Part shown: piece after piece, positions 47,529 through 58,119 of the stretch
Layout: the number at the start of each line of letters is the position of its first letter
Position numbering within the stretch: position 1 is the first letter of the stretch
NCBI GenBank assembly: GCA_003116995.1
Contig: BDSL01000107.1
Coordinates: 1 to 64,000, forward strand
Source: Yamagishiella unicocca
Taxonomy: Eukaryota; Chlorophyta; Chlorophyceae; Chlamydomonadales; Volvocaceae
Direction: 5' to 3'
Length of the DNA stretch: 64,000 nucleotides
Translations under genes and position numbers: made by a program
The notes under the pieces: generated by a model
Seen by the model: the letters and a program-made list of their open reading frames with translations, nothing else
Database searches by the model: none
What the model was told of the DNA's origin: nothing

Positions 47529-50500
47529 ATGCAGGGCGCACCACTCCCCCGCGGTGTGCGTGCCTTCCAAAGTGCTCCTTCCGTGAAGCGGAATGCTTCA
47601 GAATGGACTGCCCCTTTTGCTAGATGCGATGGTGGCCAGCAGGCCGGTCCAGGTCCCAGCAGCGTGGCCCGACAGGTTGCCGTCGATGCAGCCCTCGTCA
47701 CACGTTGTGCTCGGCGCCGGCGTTCGCAGATGGAATGCCGAGCCACAGGCCGCAACTCCGCCGCAGGCGGCCCCACGACCTCCCGCGATCCCCCAACGCC
47801 GGCCGTCGCCAAATCCCGGCCTGCCAGCCCAGCCTCCGCGCCCCCTCCCAGCCCGCCCGCTGCCAGGACAACCGTCCCCCTTTCCACTCCCCTCGCCGGC
47901 ACCTTCCCACCCGCCTCTGCCACATCTGACCTGCGCCTCGACCTGTGGCTAAGCCTGCTGCAGGCCTCCGCAGCGCAGCTACAGTCCGCCGCCGCCACCG
48001 CCGCCACCGCTGCCAGCAGCGCCGCCGTGCGCCTGCAGCGCCTCTCGGACCCCCCGCCGCCGCACTTCCCCGCCGGCCCACCAGGAGAGCAAACCCTGAC
48101 CCTCCTATCCGACCCTCTTGGCTTCCTGAAGGACTCCACCGCCCGCTACGGCCCCGTCGTGGGCCTCCTGCTCGGCGGCGAGCGTGTCGTACTGGTGACG
48201 GGGCGTGACGAGGCGCGCGCCGTACTGGTCGATCAGGCGGGATCTGTGTACGTAAAGGAGGGCACGGCGTTCTTCCCCGGCAGCAGCCTGGCGGGTAATG
48301 GGCTGCTGGTCAGCGACGGAGCGGTGTGGCAGCGGCAGCGCCGGCTGGCCAACCCCGCCTTCCGGCGGGCGGCGGTGGAGGCGTACGGCAGCGCTATGGT
48401 GGCGGCCACTGGCGGCATGATGGACGGCGTGTGGGCGCGAGGTGGGGGCTGGGGGGGGGTTCGTGGAAGACCCGTGGATGCCAGAAAGGGGGGGGCGGGT
48501 ACGGTAGGCAGAAGGAGCCAAGACATTCTGGAAAGACGGCAGCAGCGGGGGGTTGTTGGTGTCAAGAGACCCAGAAGCAGGCGGGGAGGAGTTCCTGGCG
48601 TTTCGGATGGCATAGCCATGCTGTTGCAGCCAGTGGTTGCCTTGTCCCTCCCCGCCACCCCCTGGGCCGCTGCTTGGGGGGGCAACGCCGCATGCACCCG
48701 CGGCTGCACGCGGCCAACCGCGGGGCGAGTGGACGACGGAACCGTCCAACCGAATAACTACCTGCGCGCGCACAGGCGGCGTCAGGGACGTGTACGCGGA
48801 CCTCAACGAGCTGACCCTGCGCGTCACCCTCGAAGCGCTGTTTGGTTTCGGGGCGGCCGAGCGGCACCAGCACCAGCAGGCGGCTGCCGTCCACTCACCG
48901 CCGTCGTCGTCGTCGTCTGCCGCGTCGGGCGAGGAGGCGCAGCAGATCGTGGCGGCTGTGGAGAAGGCCTTCACGTTCTTCACGCAGCGGTAGGGCGGAG
49001 GCGGAAGCGAGCCCACGCGTCCAGGGGCAACACTCGAGGGAGGGCTGCGGAGCGCAATGGCAGCTCCAGGGAAGACGCAGGGTGGGGGGGTGCGCGCAAG
49101 CCGCCGCAGCCCACCACAGCCCCCAGCGGCCACCCATACCGTTGCGTATGGCTACTGTACGCTTCTGCGCCTTGCTCTACTGCTCTACTGCATTTTCCCT
49201 TGTTTGTTACCAGGACTCATGTCGTCCCTGCACCTCCCGCCCCAACTTCTTGCGCCCGTGTGCGCCTCACCAGCGCCGCCACCGGCTTCGTCATCCCGGA
49301 GTGGCTGCCCACGTGGGACAACCTGGAGTTTGCGGCCGCCGTACAGCAGCTCGACCGGGTGGTGTACGGCATGATCGCCCGGCGCCGCGAGGAGCTGGCC
49401 GCCGTCCACGGCTCCGTCGAGGCTGCCGCCGCCGCCGCCGCAGCGACTCCCGCCGCCTCTCGTGGCGGCGGGACCGCCGTTCCGTCCGACCTGCTGACCA
49501 GCCTTTTGCTGTCTCGCGACGAGGACGGCAGCGGCATGAGCGACAGCGCGCTGCGGGACGAGCTGATGACGCTGCTGGTGGCGGGGCAGGAGACGAGCGC
49601 CATCCTGCTGGGCTGGGCGGCGGCGCTGCTGGCAGCCCACCCCGAGGTGCAGGCGCGCGCCGCGGCGGAGGTGCGGGGCGTGTGCGGGGAGAGCTCGCCG
49701 CCATCGGCCGCCAGGTGGGTCGAAAAGGGGGTTGCGGAAAAGAACCGGTTACTCGACTTGGGAAGTGCAGCTGGTGCATAGTCGAAAGGGGGGTGGCGTA
49801 AAGAACCGGTGGGGGAGGTGGCGGCAGGGTTGCATCGGGCGACAGGGAGCGGCGGTACGGCAGTGACGGCTAGGCTGCGCTCGAGCGGGTGCCGAAGGGG
49901 GGGTTGCCGCTGCGGCGCTGCGCAGGCCGGCCATCCACGCCGCAGCTACGCCCCCTCCCGTCGGCGCACTGCTGACGAGCGCGCCGGCGCGACCAACCGC
50001 CGCCGCCGCGCCCCCCGCCTTCGTCCCGCCAGTGTACGACACATGCCGTACCTTGAGGCTATCGTGCTGGAGACGCTGCGGCTGTACAGTCCGGCGTACA
50101 TGGTCGGCCGCTGCGCGCGAGTGGACGCGTCGCTGGGGCCGTACAGCCTTCCCGCCGGTACGACCGTCCTGGTGTCGCCGTACATCATGCACCGCGACCC
50201 CGCCGTGTGGGACGAGCCGGAGGCGTTTCGGCCGGAGCGCTGGCAGGAGCTTCAGAGCAGGTGCGTGGGACGTGAGGTCGGCACCGACGAGACAGGGTGA
50301 CAGGGACCATGCAACTGTGTGTCCTGTACACCATAAGTGGAAGATGCTTGTGTGATGGAGGGCACTGCCTCCTTGGCGCTCGACCTCTGGCTACCTGCTG
50401 GCTTCGAGCGACGGCCGCGCTTGCGATGCGATGCTCCTGCGATGTCCCTGACGGCCCGGGCGGTCCTTCGTGAGCCTCTCGCGGCAGCCGGATCGCACCA

Positions 50501-51191
50501 CGGGGGGCTACCAGCTCCAATGCTCAAGGGCTCCCCCCCCCGGGTCGGCCCCCTCGCGACGCAACGTTAGGGCCTCGTCGGGGGCACCGGGTTAGGGACT
50601 TGTTAGGGCCTAGTCGGGGGGGACCGGGTTAGGGACTTGTTAGGGCCTAGTCGGGGGGGACCGGGTTAGGGACTTGTTAGGGCCTCGTCGGGGGGGACCG
50701 GGTTAGGGACTTGTTAGGGCCTAGTCGGGGGGGACCGGGTTGATTGGGGCGCTGTGCCAGCTGCCTAACCTTGCCGTGTAGCGCTCATCCCGTGTTTCCC
50801 CCGGGCCCGGGCCGCCCCTCCGCCCGGCCTGCCCTCCAGGGAGGGCTACCAGGGCTACATGGGCCTCATGAGCAACCTGGGCCCCAACGGCGCCTACCTG
50901 CCCTTCGGAGGCGGCCCCCGAAACTGCATCGGCACGGGCTTCGCCATGATGGAGGCGATGCTGGTGCTGGCAGCCATGTTGCAGCGCTACAGCCTGGCGT
51001 TGCCGCCGCCGCCACAGCAGCAGCAGCAGCAGCTGCAGCGGCGGGGTTCGCCGGGGGCTGCGCAAGGAGTCAGAGCGGCGGCGGGCACGGAAGGCCTTCC
51101 GGCCTCGTTCCCCCGGCCCAAGCCGCTGTTGACGTTGCGGCCGGAGGCGGTGGTGCTGCGGATCTCAACGCGACCCGGCACCGCGGTGTAG
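47529..51191 (+). CDS. Cytochrome P450, probably CYP97/CYP746-related, plastid-type N-terminus
   Basis: Exons 47529-48441, 48776-48989, 49274-49714, 50033-50260 and 50840-51191 are in phase and encode 715 aa. P450 landmarks: TARYGPVVGLLLGGERVVLV, KEGTAFFPGSSLAGNGLLVS, WQRQRRLANPAFRR (helix C), I-helix AGQETSAILLGW, ExxR in LEAIVLETLRLY, FRPERW, and the heme loop FGGGPRNCIGTGFAMMEA with the thiolate Cys. The first about 150 residues are basic, Ser/Thr/Pro-rich and lack the N-terminal membrane anchor of ER P450s, which suggests plastid import. CYP97 enzymes hydroxylate carotenoids, and CYP746 is an algal relative of unknown substrate; the choice between them is by eye. Low-complexity inserts (eight Ala; a Gln run after the heme region) lengthen the protein. 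TGTAA at about 51464 is a plausible polyadenylation signal. Confidence 0.92.
48459..48488 (+). repeat. Dispersed intron element, copy C (P450 intron 1)
   Basis: GGTTCGTGGAAGACCCGTGG followed by ATGCCAGAAA lies 18 bp inside intron 1 in sense orientation. It matches copies A and B over about 30 bp; a G-run then replaces the rest. Confidence 0.7.
49715..49815 (+). repeat. 62-bp imperfect tandem repeat at the start of P450 intron 3
   Basis: GTCGAAAAGGGGGTTGCGGA followed by AAAGAACCGGT begins at 49719, and a near copy begins at 49781. The first copy starts within five bases of the donor. The AAAGAACCGGT core also occurs in CLC intron 3 (about 29849). Confidence 0.65.
50567..50741 (+). repeat. 37-bp minisatellite in P450 intron 4
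   Basis: About 4.5 units, each with GGGTTAGGGACTTGTTAGGG and a GGGGGGACC block; TTAGGGACT recurs at 50592, 50629, 50666 and 50703. Two TTAGGG hexamers per unit resemble telomeric DNA only superficially. Confidence 0.9.
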
Positions 51192-52465
51192 GAGCCCCAC
51201 GGCGGGATGCTGGGTAGGGGGAGAGGAGGGCAGGGAGGTGTGGGGCGCCGCGCGGGTACAAGGAGGTGGCGGAGGGGATCGCAAACTGGCCAGGGGTGGT
51301 AGGTGGCGGTGAGGGGCAGGGCGCCTCAACCTGAACGCTCCACGATAGGGGGAGCCAGGGGCTAGAGCAAGCCACTTGGTGCAGGTATATAAGCCTGTGG
51401 TGCGGCTGGCGCCTTACCTCCGCTGCCTGGCAATGGCTGGCTAGCATGGAGCCGGGTGCGGGTGTAACCAGGAGAGCAAGGCCCGGCTCCTTCAGCTGCC
51501 GAACCGGACTCACCAGCGTCTGGAAGGCTGTGTGGAGCAACAAGCGGGCCCGGCCGTGTGGGCCTGCTGGTCTGTATCTACTTCAAATACCGTGGGCCAA
51601 TGCGCACGCAGCGGTCCATCGTACAGGCGGACTGGGACGCTTTCCTGTTACCGCTTTGACGCTAGCACCGACCAGGAGACCGCAGAGGAGGAGATTCGGA
51701 ATTGAAATGATCAAGGGGTAAGAAGCCATGACGTCTGACATAACTGACCTAAGTCAGGGCGCATGGCAAAGTTTAGGGTGTTTTGGCAGTACTTTTGGGC
51801 GAAGGTTGGCCTTCTTAGGCACATGGGGGCCATAACTGCTTGGACAGGTTGACGCTCAGTGTTTTACGGTCCATGAGGCCACCCCTGGCCACCTGAAGGT
51901 AACGTAAAATATGATAATACCGCAATTACACGCCTTTTCGTGTTCACGTAACTGCGGGAACCGTAAAACCGTACACCGAAATACTGCAAGCTGTAAATTC
52001 CGGATCTAATATGCCTCCCAAAAAGCCGGTTCCACGCGCCCCAGGGTCCGAAGCCCGTTGCAGCGTGGTTCACTCAAGTGGGGCGACTGGCACGGCGCAA
52101 CCTTTCGTCTCTAGCAACTGCATCGTATGGGCAGAAGCCCTCGCCAGAAACTGCGATTGCTGCTGTCAACAGGAAGTCCGCGATACATACAATGTCCCTA
52201 GCACAACACACAACTAGGAGCTATCGGCTGCGTACAATCCGTGCGCGTCTGCGCAATCGCCAGTGCCGATACCCACAAGCCACACATCCCTCCGGGCGCA
52301 ATCACCCCGGGGCATATCCCCAAGGGCTGCCGGCGGATCGACCCGCGGGTCCACAGTCAGGTGTGGCCTCCAGTTTCACTCCGGGGCATATCCCCAAGCG
52401 CTGCCGGCGGATCGACCCGCGGGTCCACAGTCAGGTGTGGCCGCCAGTTTCACTATGTATGGCAT
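51192..52465. other. Convergent intergenic region with 74-bp tandem duplication
   Basis: 3' flanks of the P450 and the unidentified minus-strand gene. A 74-bp segment is tandemly duplicated at 52307-52380 and 52381-52454, and each copy contains the palindrome GACCCGCGGGTC. A TATATAA motif at about 51388 has no downstream gene I can support. Confidence 0.65.
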
Positions 52466-55333
52466 TCACTCGCGGGGAGGGGCGTGTGGCGGAGCATCCT
52501 CGTGCGTCTCAGAGTGGGTGCCGCCGGCTCCAGGGGCGGCGTCGTCGGAGCTGGCCGACCCGCGGGTCGCTGCCCTGGCGTCATCCGTGAGGTGCCTGGC
52601 CGCGTTCCTGTGCGAGTGGGGGGGCGGGATGAGGAGGCAGCAAATATGTGGCCGACGGGCACCTGATGGTAAGCGGTGCTGCCCCGCGAGCAAACAGCAG
52701 CTGAATGCACTCATACCGCACAGACACACGTATTGCGCGATTTGTTTCATCTTGCATGACGCTGCTGTCCTCAGCGCATCGGAGCTCACCGACCCCAAAC
52801 GCCCCACCCGATCAGCTGTCCGGCGGTTCGGCTGGCAGTGCGCAGATGCGCAGCCACGCCTGACGCGCCCTCCACGGCGCCCTCCACGGCGCGTGCCGCC
52901 TTGATGCTCGCGCCCACAGCCGCGCTGGCAATGGCGCTGAGGGGGCCCCCGCCAGCGCCTGCGGCCCCGCGGCTGGCCGGATCAGGCCGAACTGCGTGGC
53001 TGCCGGCGCCGGGGCTCGCCCCGGTGTCCGCTGCGGCTCCAGGGGGGCCGCTGGGCAGGCTGATCGCGGCCTCCACCTCACGCACCTGGGGGCAGCGGCA
53101 GAGACAGCGGCAGAGTCAGCGAGGAAACCCATTGGTCGGCGCTTGGCAGGGGTGGCGGGCGACATGTCAGATGCGGCTCTGCGGTTTGCCTGCGTTGCTG
53201 TGCGTCACGTTGCGAGGCCCGGAGCTGCGCGCGATACCGTCAACGGCCTCTCCACGGGAGCTGCGGTGGGTGGCATGTGCTGGGGCGTGAGGTGCACACA
53301 GACCAGGACACGGCCAGCTGCACGCCGTGCCTCGAGACAGGTCCTCGAGACAGGTCCTCGAGATAGGTCCCACGGAACCAGAAAACCGCAGCGGTGGACA
53401 GGCGGCAGGCGGTCTGCTGGCGTATCTAATCCCGCACGGGGCGCAGCGAAGGGTGAGGCCAGCTGCGAACCCGCACATCTCAAGCCCCAGCTGCGCCCGC
53501 ACCTCTCTCTCCGACCCCATGTGTGCGACCATGCGCTGGTCGGCAGCCAGGTGGCCCCGGTAGCGTGGGGCCGGGGGCGGACGCGGCGGTGCCCAGGCCG
53601 CGGGGGCCTGGGGCGCGGCGCTGTGTGCGGCGAATCGCTCCGGGTGCGACAGGACGTCGCCGGTGTTGGTATCGCTGCCGCTGATGAGCTGCTCGGCCTC
53701 ACGGACCTGCGAGGGGGGCAGTGGGGAGCAAGGAATAACCGTGTATGAAGGAAAAACCGTTTGGGACATGCGATGCATGCTGGAGGACTTGGTTTAGGAA
53801 ACGAGTGGGAGGGCAGTGGGGTGCCACGGGTACCGGTATCCACTGAGCAACGTCTACATGCCCGCCGGCATTTCTGTTGTACGGTTGCATTCTCTTCTCA
53901 CATGCTCAAGCCAGCCGGCCCATGCTGTGTCAGCACTCACGCCGGGCGCCCACGCCGTACCTGCGCCTCGCTACCCAGCCCAATGGCCGAAGCCCACAGC
54001 GGGGCGGGTTGACCCGGGGACCCCCCCCCGCGTCTCTCGTCCAGACGGCTAGTGAAGGCGCTGCCGGTGTCCTGGTCAGGGGACAAGGCGGCAGCAGCGG
54101 AGGAGCCCCTCAGGCTTCCACCGCCGCCACTGCCGCCACCAGCGCCGCCGCCGCCACTGCCGCCGGTGTCGCCACCGGCCAGGTCTTCATCGTGCTCCGC
54201 GCCGACGGGTCCGCGGCTGCCGTCGCCATGACGAGGCACTCGGCGGGGGAGCTCCGCATCCGCCTCCTCCTTCGGGGATTGCGCCAACACACACTCGTCA
54301 TCATTGTACCGCATCGGCCGCTTTTATCACGGGGTGGTAAGACAAGCGAACCCCTGGCGGGCAGGCGAACCTGACTGCGTGGCAGATGAACCCCACTGCG
54401 TGCAGGCGAACCCTGCATCCCCCAGGCCCCCAGCCCCCTGCGCTGCTCCGCCCGCGCACCTGCTGGGGTCCCAGCCCCCGCGCCTGGTCGATGTCAGTGG
54501 GCCGCTCCTCCTCCAGTCGCCGCAGGAACTGAGTAGTGGAGCCGGGTAAGGAGATGAAGAGGAGGCAAGAGGCAGGGGCCAGGCCATCAGGAGGTCAATG
54601 GGGGAATCGAAACAGGGCTGGGGGCTGTTGAGCGCACAGCAGTGCTGGTGGGTGTTGGGATCCGGTGCCTTGCGGCTGGGATGGTTAGATACTCGACCGA
54701 CGCTATGCGTGTACGGCAGGGCCCGTGGGTATATAATGGGATTGCGAGTGGAGCGAGCCAGGGAGGCCAGGGCATGACCACGTGATTGCTGGAGTGATAT
54801 GCGCTAAATCAAGTTGGAGGCTGTATGCTGTAAGCCAGCAGTCCCTCCATTTGCCTCACCACTGCCGCCTCAGCTTCGTGCAGCCGGCGGGGCCCGCAGT
54901 CGTCAGCCTCGAGGCCGCGGTGCGCAGGCAGGGCTGCAGCCCCGCCCGCCACCACGCCAGGAGTCAGTGCGGACCATGCAGCACTATTGATATTCACCTC
55001 GAGCGCCTCGGGGGGCCCGCCCGGTGGGTGTAGACTGGGGATACGGTCGGGGTCGTGGGGGGCCACCTCGGGCTGGCGGTTGCCGGGGTCCGGCTCGGAG
55101 CTGGCGCTTAGGCACCGGCTGGCCTCGTGCATGGGAGCGGTACCCGGGGCCGCGGCGGGGGCTTTGGGGCGCGGCTGGCTGCTGCCTCCGCTGGGCGATG
55201 CAGCCTGTTCAGACGAGAGGGATGTCGGCTGCGTTGGGGTGGTGGATGACCCAGCGGTCGCAGAACGTCGGAGGCGGACGTGGTCGTAGAAGGCCGAAGG
55301 GGGGCCGCGCGGCCCATGGCAATGGCAGGACAA
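52466..55333 (-). CDS. Unidentified multi-exon protein, Ala/Gly/Ser-rich
   Basis: Six exons join in phase on minus: 54860-55333 (5' limit unsettled), 54460-54528, 53961-54320, 53503-53706, 52790-53085 and 52466-52607, about 514 aa. No family recognised. Visible segments: FYDHVRLRRS near the N-terminus; a helical RRLHEAEAAVFLRRLEEERP across exons 1/2; an acidic-to-Gly-rich linker (exon 3); two exons that both open with VRE(A/V)E (VREAEQLISGSD; VREVEAAISLPSG); an Ala-rich stretch (AIASAAVGASIKAARAVEGA) followed by LRTASRTAGQLIGWGVWGRN; and an acidic tail. The Ala-rich part faintly recalls plant senescence/spartin-type domains, but this is a guess. The frame has no ATG at its 5' edge (first in-frame ATG 55132), so an upstream exon is likely. 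Exon 3 is the least certain. Confidence 0.55.
53330..53372. repeat. 14-bp triplicate repeat
   Basis: CGAGACAGGTCCT occurs in tandem at about 53331 and 53345, with a third variant copy (CGAGATAGGTCCC) at about 53359, inside the intron between exons 4 and 5 of the unidentified gene. Confidence 0.7.
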
Positions 55334-56078
55334 TGGCTTAAGCTCTACGTAACGTCTCTGTGGCGCGCGCCTGAGAGTCTGCTCACTGTTTTTGGGCGTT
55401 TTTAAGGTAGCAACTGCGTTGTGACCCGCGGGTCAGTCTGGCGTAAGCGCCGGCGTTTACCGCCAGAACCGGTGCGTCCCAACGAGTGAGCATGGTTACT
55501 TTGTCATCGGTGTCAGATTGATATGAATCGGCATAGTTTTGCGGAAGATGGAGATTACGAAGCAAACGGCTCCGCACCTGCTGTCGACAAGCATCAACAC
55601 CGTCACGTGCTGAACGGACTAAACTATAACGCGGAAGTGGTATGCGCCCACTTGGTCCAGCTGCGCGAAAGCTCCTGACCTTGACGCCGGGTGTTTTCCG
55701 TATGGAAATCATCATTTCACAACGTTCATCCGGCTTTAGTGTGTAACGTCGTTGTGCATAGTAGTAAGAAGCTAGTTCGAAACACTCTCTTGGATATCGA
55801 GCCGATACGCAGCCGAAATTGGTCATTCGCGGACATGGGGCGTAAATGAGACAGCTTTACAGCACATCTCGCGCACGCACATAAGTGCTTATCTACGAGC
55901 GCATGCTCGCTCCACATCCTGCCTAATGCTTCCGATCGTCCTCCCTAATCCCTCCGCTTCATTGCGTCAGTCATCCTCTCTAATCCCGGTCATCAGTCCA
56001 AAATCTAGACCCTCCTGCCAGAAGGCCACGTGGTTATGTCTAATCCACAGAAGGTTTCCATGGCGTACTGTTCTCTAT
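55334..56078. other. Intergenic region, unidentified gene to calreticulin
   Basis: 745 bp between two minus-strand genes. A 147-codon minus frame (ATG 55826, stop 55383) is present, but it has no recognisable domain and atypical A/T-ending codons; I do not call it a gene. Confidence 0.4.
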
Positions 56079-58119
56079 CTACAGCTCGTCGTGATCATGA
56101 CCGGCGTGGTCGTCCTTAGGGAGCTCGATGCTGCCGAAACCCGAGGGCCTCTCGTCCTCGTACTCGTCCTCATCCTCCTCGCCATCGCTATCCTCCGCTG
56201 GCTCCGACGGAGAGGGAGGAGCATCCTTGGCCCGCGCCTCCTCCTCCTCCTTCTTGGCCTGCACATGTACACGACAGGGGACGTTAATATCATTTCTAAC
56301 GAACCAAAATGCACCGCGTGGCATTTCAAGACAAGCATTATGTACCTTCTCCATCATCTCCTTCTCGGCGTCCTTGGACTTGCCCCAGGTCTCCTCAGCG
56401 AAAGCCTTGGCAGTCTCGAAGTCATCAGTCACCATGATGTTGTCGAAGATAGAGCCCGACTTCACCTACAGGCAGCGGTTACCGAAGAAACCGTTAGCCC
56501 TCAATACGACAGCTGTTGACGGAACTGATTGTGCTCACTTCATGTTGGGTACTATTGTTGAGCATCAGCCTTACCTGCCACAGCTCGAAGCCGACGTACT
56601 TCAGGTCCTTGAAGTTGTAGAGGCTGTCGTCGTGCGTGTACTCAGGGTTGTCAATATCGGGGGCCACCCACTTGCCCTTGTAGGCCTCGTTCTTAATCAT
56701 CTTCGGCTTCCACTCGCCCTTGTAGTCCGGGTTGGGAATCATGGGGGGCTCCCAAGTGCCGTCCTCCTCGTCATCCCAGTCCTCTGGCTTGGTAGCAGTC
56801 TTGTCGGGAATGGTGGCAGGAATGTCATCCCAACCGTCCGGCTTCGCATCCGCTGGGTCGGCGATCTCCTCACGTTCGTCCCAGTCCTCGGGCTTCGTAG
56901 CCTTCGGGTCCTACATGTCGCAAGGGTTGTTGGGCACGCTCAGCCCATCTGGATCCAGCTAGTAAGACATGAGTAAGCAATTTATGTGGCAGAATACGGA
57001 GGTCACCAAGTAGCTAATGTAAAGGAACAACTTATAAGAGGTACCAACCCCTGGCTCAAAAATGTTAGGCGCTCGAGACCGCGCCAATTGCAGTCTTAAC
57101 TCAGCACGATGGTCATGGCCATGCTCTACAGTCAGCAGACAAATACTTTCCAGACTTGCCTTAATCGTCTTCGGCGGCAGCATGTCCCAGTCCTCGTAGA
57201 GGGTGCCCGACGCAACCTCCTTCAGGTCCACGTACACCTGCGGTACAAGTACCGGCCCACGTTACCTCACGTCAATTACTCCGAAGGGCAGCCAAAAACA
57301 CATCGTGTCTTGCGTCAAGAGCAAAAAAACACATACCTGGTAGGTGTTATCCGGCTTGATAACCAGGGTGTAAATGTGGCTGAGCGTGTCACTCTCGGCC
57401 TTCAGGTCCTTCTTGATAAGGTAGTTCTTCCCCTTGTAGGTGAGGATCACGTGAATCTTGCGGGTTGAATACCCGCAAATATCCGGGCCAAACATGATGG
57501 AGTACGGGGTCTCGCCTCCGAACGACGGCATCTGCTTCTCGCTGCAGTCGTGAAGCGAAGCCCGGGGTCAATCCGAGTAACAGCAAGCCGATGTTGAGCA
57601 CAATTCCTGCGAAACGAACCTGGAGGCAGGCACCAGCTTGATGTAGCCACCGCCGCAGTCCAGGTCCTGCTCATGCTTCACCGAGAACTGCAATCGCAGC
57701 ACCCAAGTCGTTATTTACACATCAGATGCAAAATATCGAACATTTTATTATGATACGCACCTGGACAACAGTGTCCTTGCCGGTGTTATCGAACTCCTTC
57801 TCCAAGGGCGCGTAAAGCGCGAAGAACTTCGAGTCGGGCCCCGTCTGGATACCCTTGTCCGCCTCCGCGTCGCCATACCACTTGCCGGCAGTCAGCTTGA
57901 AGTCACCAGCTTGGCCATCGCTCTGCTTCCACTTGGACTTCACCCAACGATCGGCCCAAGAATCTGCGCAGCACCCACCCGGAAACGTCTAGATCTCTCC
58001 TCGCCGAGCCGGTCCGCCGCTGCGCAATGGATGGATCTCTCACCATCGAAAGTCTCTTTCATGAACACTTCAGCATTCGCGGCCACCGCAAGGGCGGCCA
58101 GCAGCAAGGCCCACTTCAT
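56079..58119 (-). CDS. CRT: Calreticulin
   Basis: Exons (minus) 58044-58119, 57761-57963, 57620-57687, 57337-57541, 57160-57237, 56575-56910, 56346-56465 and 56079-56258 are all in phase, giving 421 aa. The ER-lumen lectin chaperone binds monoglucosylated glycoproteins and buffers Ca2+. Signal peptide [16 protein letters not shown] is followed by EVFMKETFD. Both family signatures are present: [15 protein letters not shown] and IMFGPDICG. The P-domain has three acidic repeats (KPEDWDE, KPDGWDD, KPEDWDD) and the matching [23 protein letters not shown] repeats. The acidic C-domain is fairly short and ends in the ER-retrieval signal HDEL. Intron 5 has a GC donor (AAG|GCAAGT). The gene is complete. 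Confidence 0.97.

Noticed and set aside
47492..49133. Minus-strand frames of 215 and 342 codons over the P450
   Set aside because: They oppose exons with conserved P450 motifs and cross its introns without regard to splice sites.
50567..50741. Interstitial telomere
   Set aside because: The TTAGGG hexamers are parts of a 37-bp unit and are not in uninterrupted tandem; the expected volvocine telomere is TTTTAGGG.
53877..54374. Plus-strand ORF with a plausible mixed composition
   Set aside because: It overlaps exon 3 of the minus-strand model, and no plus-strand exons that could extend it were found. Not fully excluded.
55383..55826. 147-codon minus ORF upstream of the unidentified gene
   Set aside because: No domain, no splice link to neighbours, and codon use unlike the true exons.
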